A stretch of 64,000 bases of DNA from Burkholderiales bacterium 39-55-53 (GTDB lineage: Bacteria > Pseudomonadota > Gammaproteobacteria > Burkholderiales > Burkholderiaceae_C), in NCBI GenBank assembly GCA_002282445.1, contig NCJK01000005.1, forward strand, positions 62,001 to 126,000, in the 5' to 3' direction. A program made the position numbers and the translations under genes. The notes beneath the pieces are model-generated. The model was not told where the DNA came from, searched no databases, and saw only the letters and a list, made by a program, of their open reading frames with translations. Numbering within the stretch: the stretch's first letter is position 1; each line of letters begins with the position of its first letter. Shown here piece after piece: positions 17,436-27,134 of the stretch.

Positions 17436-18401
17436 TCAGCGGAGCGTGATTTCTTGAATCGCACGTTTGGCCGCATGCGGCAATCCCTGCTTATCGATAT
17501 CTACCCGATGCGCCTTCCAAGCCCGCACACCTTGACGGTCAACCGATAAGCGCACCACCCATGCCACGTTGTTGACTTTGTCGGGAAAGCCTTCAAATAC
17601 AAAGTTACCCAAGCTATAGAAAATGGGTTTGCCTTTGTATTGATCGGTGTCTTGCAACTGGTGGGGATGTCCGCCAATCACAGCATCTGCGCCAGCATCG
17701 ATCATCAATCTCGCAAGCGCGCGTTGACGTGCGTTGGCGATCGGCTCCTCCCAACCCCAATGCATCACAGGAATCACGACATCCGCGTTCCACACACGAC
17801 GCGCATCTTTGATGTCACGGACCACTTGCTCGTCTTCGCTCCAAGCCACGCCTGGACGGTCATGGTCGGCCTCAAAGTTGCGCGGTTGAAATTCGTCATA
17901 ACCAAGAATAGCAATGCGTAAGCCCTGGCGCTCTAGGATGTGTGGCTTGTGCGCCTCTTTCAGGTCGTGGCCTCCACCGTAATAGCCCAAGCCTGACTGC
18001 TTAAGCAAGCCCAGCATCTGTGCAAAGGCTTGAGGGCCATAGTCACCCGAATGGTTGTTGGCCAAACCCACCGCATCGAAGTGGCGTTTGACAAACTTCA
18101 AGCCACGCGGATGCACCCTAAACACGTTGGGCTTTTCAGGCTCTACCGAACCTACGGTGGCCACCACGCACTCCAAATTACCCAAGCGAATGTCAGCGCC
18201 TTTGAACAAATGCGCCACGCCTGCAAAAGGGTCATGCCCACGACGTATGGCGCGATCAGGGCCACCTTCGAGCATGATGTCGCCGGCAAAGACCACGGAT
18301 ACAGCTGGCTCGGGTGTTTGAGCCATGGCCGCATTCATGCACAGCAAAGCACTCACGCACAGTGCGGCCAACTTGATGGTGGAGCAAGTTAAAGACTTCA
18401 T
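17436..18401 (-). CDS. CapA family (PGA_cap) metallophosphatase-like secreted protein
   Basis: A 321-residue exported protein with a signal peptide ending NAAMAQT. Metallophosphoesterase-like residues of the CapA family are visible: VFAGDIMLEG, GNLECVV, LANNHSGDYG, VMHWGWE and GGHPHQLQ. CapA is part of poly-gamma-glutamate machineries, but stand-alone homologues are widespread and no capBC genes are near. It probably acts in the periplasm on a cell-envelope substrate. Its ATG overlaps the upstream hypothetical gene's stop by four bases. Confidence 0.82.
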   Translation of the reverse strand: MKSLTCSTIKLAALCVSALLCMNAAMAQTPEPAVSVVFAGDIMLEGGPDRAIRRGHDPFAGVAHLFKGADIRLGNLECVVATVGSVEPEKPNVFRVHPRGLKFVKRHFDAVGLANNHSGDYGPQAFAQMLGLLKQSGLGYYGGGHDLKEAHKPHILERQGLRIAILGYDEFQPRNFEADHDRPGVAWSEDEQVVRDIKDARRVWNADVVIPVMHWGWEEPIANARQRALARLMIDAGADAVIGGHPHQLQDTDQYKGKPIFYSLGNFVFEGFPDKVNNVAWVVRLSVDRQGVRAWKAHRVDIDKQGLPHAAKRAIQEITLR

Positions 18402-18793
18402 CGCGCCACCTCATGCAAAGCACAGCCGTACAAAAGTTCTTTGCCTAAAAACGGGGAGTACAAAGCCACGCGCCCCGTCAAGGCATTCGCAGCGGGTGCT
18501 GACTGAGCTTGTGGAGCCATATATTTGGTGTGCTGCAAGATCATGGGTTGGCGTTCTGTTTGGTAGAACACGTACAAATTGATCAACTCTACGCGTGTGT
18601 CGTCGCCAAGCACGACCGCTTTGAAGCGAAAGCGATCCGCCAAGTTCACACTGGTGACGGTGTAAGGATCAGACACAGGGCTAAAGCTGTGCTCAAAACG
18701 CTCGGCATTCACCTCAAAGTGGCAACGCAGTTGCGGCGAGGCCTGCGCCACAAGTGGAAAAAATGCAGCCAACAGCCACAACCAAAAGCGCAT
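18398..18793 (-). CDS. Secreted protein of unknown function
   Basis: A 131-residue protein, not recognised. The start at 18793 (MRFWLWLLAAFF) is preferred because GGGAG lies six bases before it; another ATG lies two codons upstream. A signal peptide ends near VAQAS. The mature part has two cysteines (LRCHFE and YGCALHE) that could form a disulfide and looks beta-rich. It is coupled to the CapA gene by a four-base overlap, so a shared envelope role is possible. Confidence 0.65.
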   Translation of the reverse strand: MRFWLWLLAAFFPLVAQASPQLRCHFEVNAERFEHSFSPVSDPYTVTSVNLADRFRFKAVVLGDDTRVELINLYVFYQTERQPMILQHTKYMAPQAQSAPAANALTGRVALYSPFLGKELLYGCALHEVAR

Positions 18794-18904
18794 GCCCATC
18801 TCCCTTGTCTTGATTACGTAAAGCCTACTTGATTGGAAAAGCGACCTTGATATGGGTTTGCCCTTGTAGCTGGCAAAATCGAGGGCTATTTAAGAAAGTC
18901 CGCC

Positions 18905-19972
18905 ATGAGTTCATTGCCCTCCACCGCCATCCCTCGCCTGACCAGTCTCTCTCACGGTGGTGGCTGCGGCTGCAAGATTGCACCGGGCGTGCTGAGCGAG
19001 ATTCTCAAAAGCACCAGCGCCATGCCCATACCGCCACAGTTGCTGGTAGGCATCGAAACCGCAGACGATGCGGCGGTGTACCAGCTCAACGACGAGCAGG
19101 CGCTGATTGCCACGACCGACTTCTTCATGCCCATCGTGGATGACCCGTTTGACTTTGGCCGCATCGCCGCCACCAATGCCATCAGCGATGTATACGCCAT
19201 GGGTGGCACACCCATCATGGCATTGGCCTTAGTGGGTATGCCCATCAACGTGTTGCCAGCCGAGACGATAGGCAAAATTTTGGATGGTGGCCAAAGCGTG
19301 TGCCGCGAAGCGGGCATCCCTATTGCGGGCGGCCACACCATTGACTCGGTCGAGCCGATTTACGGCTTGGTCGTCTTAGGCCTCGTGCACCCCAAGCGCA
19401 TCAAGCGCAATGCCGATGCACGTGTGGGCGACCGTTTGATTTTGGGCAAGCCGCTGGGTGTGGGCGTGTTGTCTGCTGCCCTCAAGAAAAATGCACTCAG
19501 TCCCGAGGGATATGCCCAAATGATTGCCAACACGACCAAGCTCAACACACCGGGTGCAGCCCTGTCAGCTTTGGCTGGCGTGCACGCCATGACCGACGTG
19601 ACAGGCTTTGGCTTGGCAGGCCACGCGCTTGAGATGGCGCGCGGAAGCCAGCACACCGTACAACTGAATATGAGCCAAGTACCGCTGCTTCATGGTGTGC
19701 GAGAACTCGCCGAGCAAGGCATGCTCACGGGTGCATCGGGACGCAACTGGTCAGCCTACGGCAAAGAGATTGAACTCGCCGCCGAACGCAATACCATTGA
19801 TCAAGCTTTGTTGAGCGATCCACAAACCAGCGGCGGCTTGTTGGTAGCCTGCACACCCGAGTCCGTAGATGAAGTGTTAGCGATATTCCACCAACATGGC
19901 TTTGCCGATGCCTGCGAAGTGGGCGAAATCACGCCGGCCTCTGCTAATAGCATCAAACTGAAAGTGCGCTGA
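18905..19972 (+). CDS. selD: Selenide, water dikinase SelD
   Basis: A 355-residue enzyme making selenophosphate from selenide and ATP. The active-site loop is HGGGCGCK, with Cys (not selenocysteine) at the catalytic position followed by the essential Lys. GIETADDAAVYQL and TTDFFMPIVDDPFDFGRIAA hold metal and ATP-binding aspartates, and MGGTPIMALALVGMP is the family glycine-rich strand. The C-terminal domain has MTDVTGFGLAGHALEMA. The product is used for selenouridine in tRNA or selenocysteine; the partner genes (selU, selA, selB) are not in this window. Confidence 0.95.
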   Translation: MSSLPSTAIPRLTSLSHGGGCGCKIAPGVLSEILKSTSAMPIPPQLLVGIETADDAAVYQLNDEQALIATTDFFMPIVDDPFDFGRIAATNAISDVYAMGGTPIMALALVGMPINVLPAETIGKILDGGQSVCREAGIPIAGGHTIDSVEPIYGLVVLGLVHPKRIKRNADARVGDRLILGKPLGVGVLSAALKKNALSPEGYAQMIANTTKLNTPGAALSALAGVHAMTDVTGFGLAGHALEMARGSQHTVQLNMSQVPLLHGVRELAEQGMLTGASGRNWSAYGKEIELAAERNTIDQALLSDPQTSGGLLVACTPESVDEVLAIFHQHGFADACEVGEITPASANSIKLKVR

Positions 19973-20029
19973 ATTAAGTAACTTGGCCTCGCAAATTTAC
20001 ACTTACCCCCTTTACAAGAAAACAACAAG

Positions 20030-20371
20030 ATGTCCACCATTCCAACTTGCCCTCAATGCGGCCAAGAAAACACCTACCAAGACGGCGATAACTATGTGTG
20101 CGCTGATTGCGCTTATGAATGGCCCATGGTGGCCGCTGCCGCAGCTGACGACGAAGACGAAGCCGTGGTGAAAGATGCCAACGGCACGGTACTGAAGGAC
20201 GGCGATGCGGTGGTGCTGATCAAAGACTTGAAGGTCAAAGGCTCATCCACCACGCTGAAGATGGGCACCAAAGTCAAGAGCATTCGCTTGGTCGGCGGTG
20301 ACCACGAAGTGGACTGCAAGATGGACGTGGGCAACTACATGCTCAAAGCTTGCTTCTTGCGCAAAGCCTAA
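20030..20371 (+). CDS. YjdM/PhnA-type zinc-ribbon protein
   Basis: A 113-residue protein. An N-terminal zinc ribbon has two Cys pairs (CPQCGQEN and CADCAYEW). The C-terminal PhnA domain contains VVKDANGTVLKDGDAVVLIKDLKVKG (split over two strands) and KSIRLVGGDHEVDCKMD. Homologues were once named PhnA, but the E. coli YjdM protein is not required for phosphonate use; the role is unknown. It is monocistronic, and its terminator lies within the 3' end of the convergent arfB gene. Confidence 0.88.
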   Translation: MSTIPTCPQCGQENTYQDGDNYVCADCAYEWPMVAAAAADDEDEAVVKDANGTVLKDGDAVVLIKDLKVKGSSTTLKMGTKVKSIRLVGGDHEVDCKMDVGNYMLKACFLRKA

Positions 20372-20384
20372 ATAACCAAAGCTC

Positions 20385-20786
20385 TTACAGCACCCGACCT
20401 CGGTTTGACTTGATCGCCGAGGTCTTTTTCTTGCTATCCAAGCGGCGCAACTTGGACGCATAAGTGGGCTTGGTGGGCTTGCGCTTCTTAGGTGGTTTAG
20501 CCACGCTTTGCACCAAATCATGCAAACGCGCAAAAGCCTCGATGCGATTCATGTCTTGGCTGCGATGCTCTTGTGATTTGATGACCACCACACCTTCTTG
20601 CGTGATGCGCTGGTCAGATAAGCACATCAGTCGTTCTTTCACCTCCTCGGGCAACGAGGACGCCATCACATCAAAGCGCAGATGGATGGCGCTAGAGACC
20701 TTGTTGACGTTTTGGCCCCCTGCCCCCTGAGCTCGGATGGCAGTGACCTCCGCCTCATGCTCTTGGATGACTAGCCGTGAATTCAA
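20385..20786 (-). CDS. arfB: Alternative ribosome-rescue factor ArfB (YaeJ)
   Basis: A 133-residue stop-codon-independent peptidyl-tRNA hydrolase. The catalytic GGQ motif is in AIRAQGAGGQNVNKV near residue 21, and the C-terminal tail is basic (RRLDSKKKTSAIKSNRGRVL in the last 20), matching the tail that enters the empty mRNA channel. I choose the TTG at 20786 because AAGAGG lies just upstream and the protein then aligns with E. coli YaeJ; a TTG at 20825 would add 13 residues. The last codons contain a hairpin that also acts as a terminator for the convergent gene. Confidence 0.85.
   Translation of the reverse strand: MNSRLVIQEHEAEVTAIRAQGAGGQNVNKVSSAIHLRFDVMASSLPEEVKERLMCLSDQRITQEGVVVIKSQEHRSQDMNRIEAFARLHDLVQSVAKPPKKRKPTKPTYASKLRRLDSKKKTSAIKSNRGRVL
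20396..20429 (+). terminator. Terminator of the yjdM-like gene, embedded in arfB
   Basis: The stem GACCTCGG/CCGAGGTC with a 13-base loop is followed by TTTTTC on the plus strand. It lies 25 bases after the plus-strand stop and wholly inside the last codons of arfB on the other strand. Confidence 0.75.
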
Positions 20787-20901
20787 AAAAACCTCTTGCC
20801 GATGATGAAAATGGCCAAAGAGCAACGTTTGCTTCTAGCCTTAGAGGGCATTATCCAACGGGTAAAATTGAAGGATTACTTATGACCTTCAAGGATTTGC
20901 C

Positions 20902-21252
20902 ATGAACACCACCCCTTCCGGCCTGCAATACATCGACAACGTGGTGGGCGACGGCGCTGAAGCCGCCGCTGGCCAGCACGTGAGCGTGCACTACACCGGC
21001 TGGCTCTACAAAGATGGCGAGCAAGGCGCCAAATTTGACTCCAGCCGCGACCGCAATGACGCGTTTGATTTCCCATTGGGCGCTGGCATGGTCATCAAGG
21101 GCTGGGACGAAGGCGTGCAAGGCATGAAGATTGGCGGCCAACGTACCCTCATCATCCCGCCAGAGCTGGGCTACGGCGCACGTGGCGCGGGCGGTGTGAT
21201 TCCACCGAACGCCACCTTGAAGTTCGACGTCGAACTGCTCGGCCTCGAATAA
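20902..21252 (+). CDS. FKBP-type peptidyl-prolyl cis-trans isomerase
   Basis: A 116-residue single-domain FKBP catalysing proline isomerisation. Visible family residues include [50 protein letters not shown] and [14 protein letters not shown], which cover the aromatic active-site pocket. There is no signal peptide and no IF insert, so it is a small cytoplasmic form. It is followed by a strong terminator and is monocistronic. Confidence 0.93.
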   Translation: MNTTPSGLQYIDNVVGDGAEAAAGQHVSVHYTGWLYKDGEQGAKFDSSRDRNDAFDFPLGAGMVIKGWDEGVQGMKIGGQRTLIIPPELGYGARGAGGVIPPNATLKFDVELLGLE

Positions 21253-21287
21253 ACAGGCCAAACGGCAGCTTTTTGGCTGCCGATCAC

Positions 21288-21315
21288 AAGCGGGGCGCGG
21301 CCCCGCTTTGTTTTG
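21288..21315 (+). terminator. Rho-independent terminator after the FKBP gene
   Basis: The perfect stem AAGCGGGGC/GCCCCGCTT with a three-base loop is followed by TGTTTT. It separates the FKBP gene from the heat-shock operon. Confidence 0.8.
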
Positions 21316-21343
21316 CCTTGTTCAATTTTTTTACAAAACCCCT

Positions 21344-21370
21344 CTTGAAATAGGGTCGGATGCCCTCAGC
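21344..21370 (+). promoter_or_regulatory. Sigma-32-like heat-shock promoter of grpE-dnaK-dnaJ
   Basis: CTTGAAA at 21344-21350 matches the sigma-32 -35 element exactly. Thirteen bases after CTTGAA, CCCTCAGC at 21363-21370 is a partial match to the -10 CCCCATNT. Its place 36 bases before the grpE ATG fits. The -10 is imperfect, so this is a prediction. Confidence 0.55.
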
Positions 21371-21405
21371 TTTGCTGAATATCACCCCAACAAGCCCTAC
21401 AAAGC

Positions 21406-21987
21406 ATGTCAGAACCTACAGAAAACCTAGATACCGCAGCCGCACATTTGGCTTCACACATGGCCGGTATGGCCCCAGCGGACCAAGCTCCTGCGTCAGC
21501 TGAACCAGCCGCTGCACTAGACCCGTTGGCCGCAGCCCAAGCCGAAGTGGCAGCCCTGCAAGCCAAAGTGACCGAGCTGCAAGACCAATACATCCGCGGC
21601 CAAGCCGAAGTGCAAAACGCCCGCCGCCGCGCAGATGACGAAGTGTCTAAAGCCCGCAAATTTGCGCTGGAGAGCTTTGCCGATAGTCTGCTGCCCGTGC
21701 TCGACAGCCTAGAAGCTGGATTGGCCGTGCAAACTGCCACGCCTGAGCAAATCCGCGAAGGTGCTGAAGCCACGCTGCGTCAGCTCAAAAGCGCCATGGA
21801 ACGCAACAAGATTGTGGCCATCGACCCTGCGGCTGGTGCCAAATTTGACCCTGCGCAACACCAAGCCATCAGTGTGGTGCCAGCAGAGCAAGAAGCCAAC
21901 ACCGTGGTCACCGTGCTGCAAAAAGGCTACTTGATCGCTGAGCGCGTCTTGCGCCCTGCCCTGGTCACCGTGGCAGCGCCGAAATAA
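21406..21987 (+). CDS. grpE: Nucleotide exchange factor GrpE
   Basis: A 193-residue co-chaperone that releases ADP from DnaK. The acidic, Ala-rich N-terminus (1-45) leads into a long coiled coil (about 45-110: [20 protein letters not shown] and following). The C-terminal beta-domain contains [15 protein letters not shown] and [20 protein letters not shown], the DnaK-contact motif. dnaK follows after 70 bases. Transcription is probably from the sigma-32-like promoter just upstream. Confidence 0.95.
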   Translation: MSEPTENLDTAAAHLASHMAGMAPADQAPASAEPAAALDPLAAAQAEVAALQAKVTELQDQYIRGQAEVQNARRRADDEVSKARKFALESFADSLLPVLDSLEAGLAVQTATPEQIREGAEATLRQLKSAMERNKIVAIDPAAGAKFDPAQHQAISVVPAEQEANTVVTVLQKGYLIAERVLRPALVTVAAPK

Positions 21988-22057
21988 ACACTTGAAATTG
22001 GCGAAGTTATCCACAACTAAGCCTCATCTGAATCTTTAAAAGTTACTGGAGTTACAA

Positions 22058-23980
22058 ATGGGAAAAATCATCGGTATTGACTTGGGCACCACCAACTCGT
22101 GCGTGGCCATCATGGAAGGCAACACGACCAAAGTGATCGAGAACGCAGAAGGCGCTCGCACCACCCCGTCGATCATTGCGTATCAAGAAGACGGCGAAAT
22201 CTTGGTCGGCGCATCTGCTAAGCGCCAAGCCGTCACCAACCCACGCAACACCTTGTACGCGGTCAAGCGTTTGATCGGTCGCAAGTTTGCGGAAAAAGAA
22301 GTTCAAAAAGACATCGACTTGATGCCCTACACCATTGCCAAAGCCGACAACGGCGACGCATGGGTGGAAGTGCGCGGCAACAAGTTGGCCCCTCCTCAAA
22401 TCAGCGCTGAAATTCTGCGCAAGATGAAGAAAACCGCCGAAGACTACCTCGGCGAAGAAGTGACCGAAGCCGTCATCACCGTGCCCGCTTACTTCAACGA
22501 CGCACAACGTCAAGCAACTAAAGACGCTGGCCGCATCGCTGGTTTGGACGTCAAGCGCATCATCAACGAACCTACGGCAGCTGCATTGGCCTTCGGTTTG
22601 GATAAAACAGAAAAAGGCGATCGCAAGATTGCTGTGTATGACTTGGGTGGCGGTACGTTTGACGTGTCCATCATCGAAATCGCCGACGTGGATGGCGAAA
22701 AACAATTCGAAGTGTTGTCGACCAACGGCGACACATTCTTGGGCGGCGAAGACTTCGACCAACGCATCATCGACTTCATCATCTCCGAGTTCAAGAAAGA
22801 ATCTGGCGTTGACTTGTCCAAAGATGTGTTGGCCTTGCAGCGCCTGAAAGAAGCCGCTGAAAAAGCCAAGATTGAGTTGTCATCGGCTACATCGACCGAC
22901 ATCAACTTGCCTTACATCACGGCCGATGCTTCTGGTCCTAAGCACTTGAACATCAAGCTCAACCGCGCCAAGTTGGAACAACTGGTGGACGAGTTGGTCG
23001 AACGCACCATCGCCCCTTGCCGCACCGCCATCAAAGATGCTGGCGTGTCTGTGAGCGACATTGACGATGTGATTTTGGTCGGCGGTATGAGCCGTATGCC
23101 CAAGGTGCAGGAAAAGGTCAAAGAGTTCTTCGGTCAAGAGCCACGTCGTGACGTTAACCCTGACGAAGCCGTGGCCGTGGGCGCTGCGATTCAAGGTCAA
23201 GTGTTGTCTGGTGACCGCACCGACGTGTTGTTGCTCGATGTCACACCACTGTCTTTGGGTATCGAAACCTTGGGCGGCGTGATGACCAAGATGATCGCCA
23301 AGAACACGACGATCCCAACCAAGTTTGCACAAACCTTCTCAACAGCCGACGACAACCAACCTGCCGTGACCATCAAGGTCTACCAAGGTGAACGCGAAAT
23401 GGCGTCTGGCAACAAGAGCTTGGGCGAGTTCAACCTCGAAGGCATTGCACCTGCAGCGCGTGGCACACCACAAATTGAAGTGTCGTTTGACATTGACGCC
23501 AACGGCATCTTGCACGTGGGCGCCAAGGACAAAGCCACTGGCAAAGAAAACAAGATCACGATCAAAGCCAACTCTGGTTTGAGCGAAGACGAAATTCAAC
23601 AAATGGTGAAAGACGCCGAGTTGAACGCCGCTGACGACAAGAAGAAACTCGAAATCGTGCAATCACGCAACCAAGCTGATGCCGCTGTTCACAGCGTGAA
23701 GAAGAGCTTGGGCGAGCACGGCGACAAGCTCGACGCTGGCGAAAAAGACGCCATCGAAGCTGCCATCAAGGAAGTGGAAGAAGCATTGAAAGGCGAAGAC
23801 AAAGCCGAGATCGATGCCAAGACCGAAGCCTTGATGACCGCTTCACAAAAGCTGGGCGAAAAAGTCTACGCTGACATGCAAGCAGCCCAAGCGGCTGGTG
23901 GTGCAGCAGCCGGCCCTGAAGCCAAACCAGCCGACGACAACGTGGTCGACGCTGAAGTGAAAGAAGTCAAAAAAGGCTAA
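22058..23980 (+). CDS. dnaK: Chaperone DnaK (Hsp70)
   Basis: A 640-residue ATP-driven chaperone of normal length. The N-terminal ATPase begins [18 protein letters not shown], with [21 protein letters not shown] and [13 protein letters not shown]. The linker [15 protein letters not shown] joins it to the substrate-binding domain, and the lid ends in the acidic tail typical of DnaK. SD-like sequence (ACTGGAG) precedes the ATG. It works with GrpE and DnaJ encoded on either side. Confidence 0.98.
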   Translation: MGKIIGIDLGTTNSCVAIMEGNTTKVIENAEGARTTPSIIAYQEDGEILVGASAKRQAVTNPRNTLYAVKRLIGRKFAEKEVQKDIDLMPYTIAKADNGDAWVEVRGNKLAPPQISAEILRKMKKTAEDYLGEEVTEAVITVPAYFNDAQRQATKDAGRIAGLDVKRIINEPTAAALAFGLDKTEKGDRKIAVYDLGGGTFDVSIIEIADVDGEKQFEVLSTNGDTFLGGEDFDQRIIDFIISEFKKESGVDLSKDVLALQRLKEAAEKAKIELSSATSTDINLPYITADASGPKHLNIKLNRAKLEQLVDELVERTIAPCRTAIKDAGVSVSDIDDVILVGGMSRMPKVQEKVKEFFGQEPRRDVNPDEAVAVGAAIQGQVLSGDRTDVLLLDVTPLSLGIETLGGVMTKMIAKNTTIPTKFAQTFSTADDNQPAVTIKVYQGEREMASGNKSLGEFNLEGIAPAARGTPQIEVSFDIDANGILHVGAKDKATGKENKITIKANSGLSEDEIQQMVKDAELNAADDKKKLEIVQSRNQADAAVHSVKKSLGEHGDKLDAGEKDAIEAAIKEVEEALKGEDKAEIDAKTEALMTASQKLGEKVYADMQAAQAAGGAAAGPEAKPADDNVVDAEVKEVKKG

Positions 23981-24007
23981 GCCCTTTTCTCAACTTCTGA
24001 GCTGACC

Positions 24008-24044
24008 TCGCCGCGTTTCGCCTGAAAAGGTGAACACGCGGCGA
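24008..24044 (+). other. Hairpin between dnaK and dnaJ
   Basis: TCGCCGCGT (24008-24016) pairs with ACGCGGCGA (24036-24044), and the inner TTCGCC pairs with GGTGAA around a TGAAAA loop, leaving one bulged C. No T-run follows, so it is not a simple terminator. It could slow transcription or set mRNA processing between dnaK and dnaJ. Confidence 0.6.
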
Positions 24045-24081
24045 AGTCTTGATCAAGCCCCAACAATGGCAACGCCCCAAC

Positions 24082-25218
24082 ATGTCCAAACGCGATTTTT
24101 ATGAAGTACTCGGTCTTGCCAAAGGCGCGAGCGACGACGAGATCAAAAAGGCTTATCGCAAACTCGCGATGAAGCACCACCCCGACCGCAACCAAGGCGA
24201 CAAAGCCAAGGAAGCCGAGGCGCAATTCAAAGAGGTCAAAGAGGCCTACGAGATGTTGTCCGACCCCGAAAAGCGTGCTGCCTACGACCAGTATGGGCAT
24301 GCGGGCGTGGACCCCAATATGCGCGGTGGTCCGGGTGCTGGCGGCTTTGGCGGTGCAGGTTTTGGTGAAGCCTTTGGCGACATCTTTGGTGACATCTTTG
24401 GCCAGCAACGCCGCGGCCCCGGTGGCCGCCAGGTGTACCGTGGCAACGACCTCAGCTATGCCATGGAAATCACGCTGGAAGAAGCAGCCAACGGTAAAAA
24501 CGCAGAGATCAAAATTCCAGGCTGGGACGAGTGCGAAACCTGTGACGGCACAGGCGCCAAACCCGGCACCTCGGTCAAGACCTGTACCACTTGCCACGGC
24601 AGCGGTCAGGTGCAAATGCGCCAAGGCTTTTTCAGCGTGCAGCAAACTTGTCCACATTGCCGAGGCTCAGGCAAGATCATTCCTGATCCATGCAATATGT
24701 GTCATGGCCAAGGCAAGATCAAAAAGCAAAAAACACTGGAAGTCAAAATCCCTGCCGGCATCGATGACGGCATGCGCATTCGCAGCACCGGCAACGGCGA
24801 GCCCGGCACCAACGGTGGCCCACCCGGCGACTTGTTCATTGAGATTCGCGTCAAGAAGCACGACATCTTTGAGCGTGATGGCGACGACCTGCACTGCTCA
24901 GTGCCCATCAGCATCACCACCGCTGCGTTGGGTGGTGAAATTCGTGTGCCCACGCTCGCAGGTGAAGCAGCCATTGACATCCCTGAAGGCACCCAAAACG
25001 ACAAGCAGTTCCGCTTGCGTGGCAAAGGCATCAAGGGCGTTCGCTCCAGCTTCCCTGGCGACTTGTACTGCCACATCTCTGTGGAAACACCGGTCAAGCT
25101 CACCGAGCACCAACGCAAGCTGCTCAAAGAACTGGATGAGTCGCTCAAAAAAGGTGGCAACAAACATTCCCCCGCTGAGGGTGGATGGGCCGACAAGCTC
25201 AAGCGCTTTTTCAACTAA
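24082..25218 (+). CDS. dnaJ: Chaperone DnaJ (Hsp40)
   Basis: A 378-residue class I J-protein. It has a J domain with HHPDRNQ (residues 1-70), a Gly/Phe-rich linker (75-125), and four zinc-finger repeats ([32 protein letters not shown]). C-terminal substrate domains follow. The start is placed at 24082 ([11 protein letters not shown]), because the J domain begins there; an upstream ATG at 24049 would add 11 atypical residues. It stimulates DnaK ATPase and delivers clients. A hairpin separates it from dnaK. Confidence 0.96.
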   Translation: MSKRDFYEVLGLAKGASDDEIKKAYRKLAMKHHPDRNQGDKAKEAEAQFKEVKEAYEMLSDPEKRAAYDQYGHAGVDPNMRGGPGAGGFGGAGFGEAFGDIFGDIFGQQRRGPGGRQVYRGNDLSYAMEITLEEAANGKNAEIKIPGWDECETCDGTGAKPGTSVKTCTTCHGSGQVQMRQGFFSVQQTCPHCRGSGKIIPDPCNMCHGQGKIKKQKTLEVKIPAGIDDGMRIRSTGNGEPGTNGGPPGDLFIEIRVKKHDIFERDGDDLHCSVPISITTAALGGEIRVPTLAGEAAIDIPEGTQNDKQFRLRGKGIKGVRSSFPGDLYCHISVETPVKLTEHQRKLLKELDESLKKGGNKHSPAEGGWADKLKRFFN

Positions 25219-25264
25219 TCCTCACGGGCTGAGTGTCTTCATCTAAAGCGGGGATACTTCGCCC

Positions 25265-26629
25265 ATGAGCGTCAACATCACATTTTTGGGCGGAACCGGC
25301 ACAGTCACCGGTTCTAAGTACTTGGTTCAGCACGATGGCAAGAAATTGCTCGTCGACTGCGGCTTGTTTCAGGGCTACAAGCAGCTGCGCTTGCGTAACT
25401 GGAACCCGATGCCCATCGAGGCCGCAGATGTGGATGCGGTTCTCCTCACGCACGCGCACTTAGACCACAGCGGCTATGTGCCCCTGCTCTACCGCCAAGG
25501 CTACCGCGGCCACATCCACGCCACGCCCGCCACGTGCGACCTATGCGCCATCTTGCTGCCAGACAGCGGCCACATCCAAGAAGAAGACGCTGCCTTTTTG
25601 AACCGCCACGGCTACACCAAGCACGAGCCTGCCATGCCTTTGTATGGCAAACACGATGCGCTGTTGTCTTTGCAGCTGCTTAAGCCTGAACGCGAAGGCA
25701 TCAGCTTCTCGCCACTGCCCGGTTGGAAAGCCACCTTTTCGCATGCGGGCCACATCATTGGAGCAGCAAGCATCTTGTTGGAAGTCGCTGGACGGCGCAT
25801 TCTGTTCAGCGGTGATTTGGGGCGTCCCGACGACATGATCATGAACCCGCCTGCGCCCCCACCCGAAGCAGACACCGTGCTGATCGAATCCACCTACGGC
25901 AACCGTGAGCATCCTCATGAAAACATCATGACCGAGCTAGCCCCCGCCCTCAAGCGTGTGGCTGCACGAGGTGGCGTGGCGGTTGTTCCCGTGTTTGCTG
26001 TGGGCCGCGCACAAGCCTTGCTGCATGCCATCGCCTTGATGAAAGAACGTGGCGAAATTCCGCATGGCCTGCCCATCTTCTTGGACAGCCCGATGGCGGT
26101 GCACACCACCGATTTGTTCCAACGCCACCCAGACGCGCACCGCCTAGATGCACACGCACTCAAAGGCTTGAAGCATGTGGCCACCATGATTGAAACCACG
26201 GAAGAATCCAAAGCCTTGTCCAAGCGCCACGGCCCGATGGTCATCTTGGCAGCCAGTGGCATGGCCACGGGTGGGCGTGTACTCCACCATTTGGCGCACT
26301 ACCTGCCAGATCACCGCAACATGGTCATCCTCACTGGTTACCAAGCACCGGGCACACGAGGAGCCACCATTGCGGGTGGAGGCGCCATGCTGCGCATGCA
26401 CGGACAAGATGTAGCAATCCACGCCGAAGTGGTGCAACTTCAATCGTCATCGGCACACGCCGATGCCACGCAGTTGGTTGCTTGGCTGGGTCAAATGAAG
26501 AACAAGCCCGATCAGGTCTATGTGGTGCACGGCGAGCCCGAAGCATCGGATGCTTTACGTCAACGCATTGAACGCGACCTCAATTGGCGCGCCATCGTGC
26601 CAGAGCACGGCAGCGCCTGGCCAACTTAA
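25265..26629 (+). CDS. MBL-fold beta-CASP RNA metallo-hydrolase
   Basis: A 454-residue metallo-beta-lactamase/beta-CASP protein of the Ysh1/CPSF73-like bacterial group. Zinc motifs are LTHAHLDHSGYVP, HAGHIIGAAS, LFSGDLGR and SSAHADATQLVAWL. The beta-CASP insert carries VPVFAVGRAQALL and ASGMATGGRVLHHL. Family members are endo/exoribonucleases; whether this protein cuts RNA is not known. It begins 46 bases after dnaJ and is convergent with the DUF1854 gene. Confidence 0.88.
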   Translation: MSVNITFLGGTGTVTGSKYLVQHDGKKLLVDCGLFQGYKQLRLRNWNPMPIEAADVDAVLLTHAHLDHSGYVPLLYRQGYRGHIHATPATCDLCAILLPDSGHIQEEDAAFLNRHGYTKHEPAMPLYGKHDALLSLQLLKPEREGISFSPLPGWKATFSHAGHIIGAASILLEVAGRRILFSGDLGRPDDMIMNPPAPPPEADTVLIESTYGNREHPHENIMTELAPALKRVAARGGVAVVPVFAVGRAQALLHAIALMKERGEIPHGLPIFLDSPMAVHTTDLFQRHPDAHRLDAHALKGLKHVATMIETTEESKALSKRHGPMVILAASGMATGGRVLHHLAHYLPDHRNMVILTGYQAPGTRGATIAGGGAMLRMHGQDVAIHAEVVQLQSSSAHADATQLVAWLGQMKNKPDQVYVVHGEPEASDALRQRIERDLNWRAIVPEHGSAWPT

Positions 26630-26654
26630 ACACTAAGGCGTCGCGCAAGCCGCT

Positions 26655-27134
26655 TTACAAAAAGCGGTCGAGCAACTTGCGGGTGTGGCGGTCTAGCGAC
26701 GGCAAATCGCGGATCAAAAACTGCACGCCATGCGCATCAGCCACGATCAATCGAGATGCGCTCAAGCGGCGAATATCTTCCTCGCCTTTGAGCACCAACT
26801 GCGCTGGGCCACGGTTGGTTTGCACACGCCAAATGCTGGGCGTGGAGAAGCTGTTCACACCATCCAAACGCAAGATCTCGGGCATGAACTCGCGGCCTTG
26901 CAGCGCTTGCGCCACGATGTCGCGTTCGTTAGCAGGAAGGTCGTGCAAGTTCTCAACCCAAGCCAACTCTTTGCCTTCGGCGCTCAAAATGGAAATGCAG
27001 TGATCGGGCGTCGCTATAGGAAACGCTCTGGCCACCACAGCACCGACGTGCTGCGTGCCATCGGCCAAGTTCACCACCAATTTGCCAAAGGGGTCAAAAG
27101 CCAGAGAGAAATCGACAGTCATAGCGTCACTCAT
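26655..27134 (-). CDS. DUF1854 protein associated with cyanophycin metabolism
   Basis: A 159-residue cytoplasmic protein of the DUF1854 family, which is repeatedly found beside cyanophycin genes. Seen: an N-terminal beta-rich part (VDFSLAFDPFGKLVVNLADG), VVARAFPIATPDHCISIL and an Arg-rich C-terminus (SLDRHTRKLLDRFL). No catalytic motif can be assigned. Its ATG overlaps the ABC transporter stop by four bases, so the two proteins are probably made together and may interact. Confidence 0.82.
   Translation of the reverse strand: MSDAMTVDFSLAFDPFGKLVVNLADGTQHVGAVVARAFPIATPDHCISILSAEGKELAWVENLHDLPANERDIVAQALQGREFMPEILRLDGVNSFSTPSIWRVQTNRGPAQLVLKGEEDIRRLSASRLIVADAHGVQFLIRDLPSLDRHTRKLLDRFL

Noticed and set aside
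18905..19972. Possible selenocysteine codon in selD
   Set aside because: The active-site codon is for Cys (GGGCGCK); no in-frame TGA or SECIS-like need exists.
24275..25246. 323-codon frame inside dnaJ, shifted by one
   Set aside because: dnaJ has all expected motifs; the alternative frame is Ala/Ser-rich shadow sequence.
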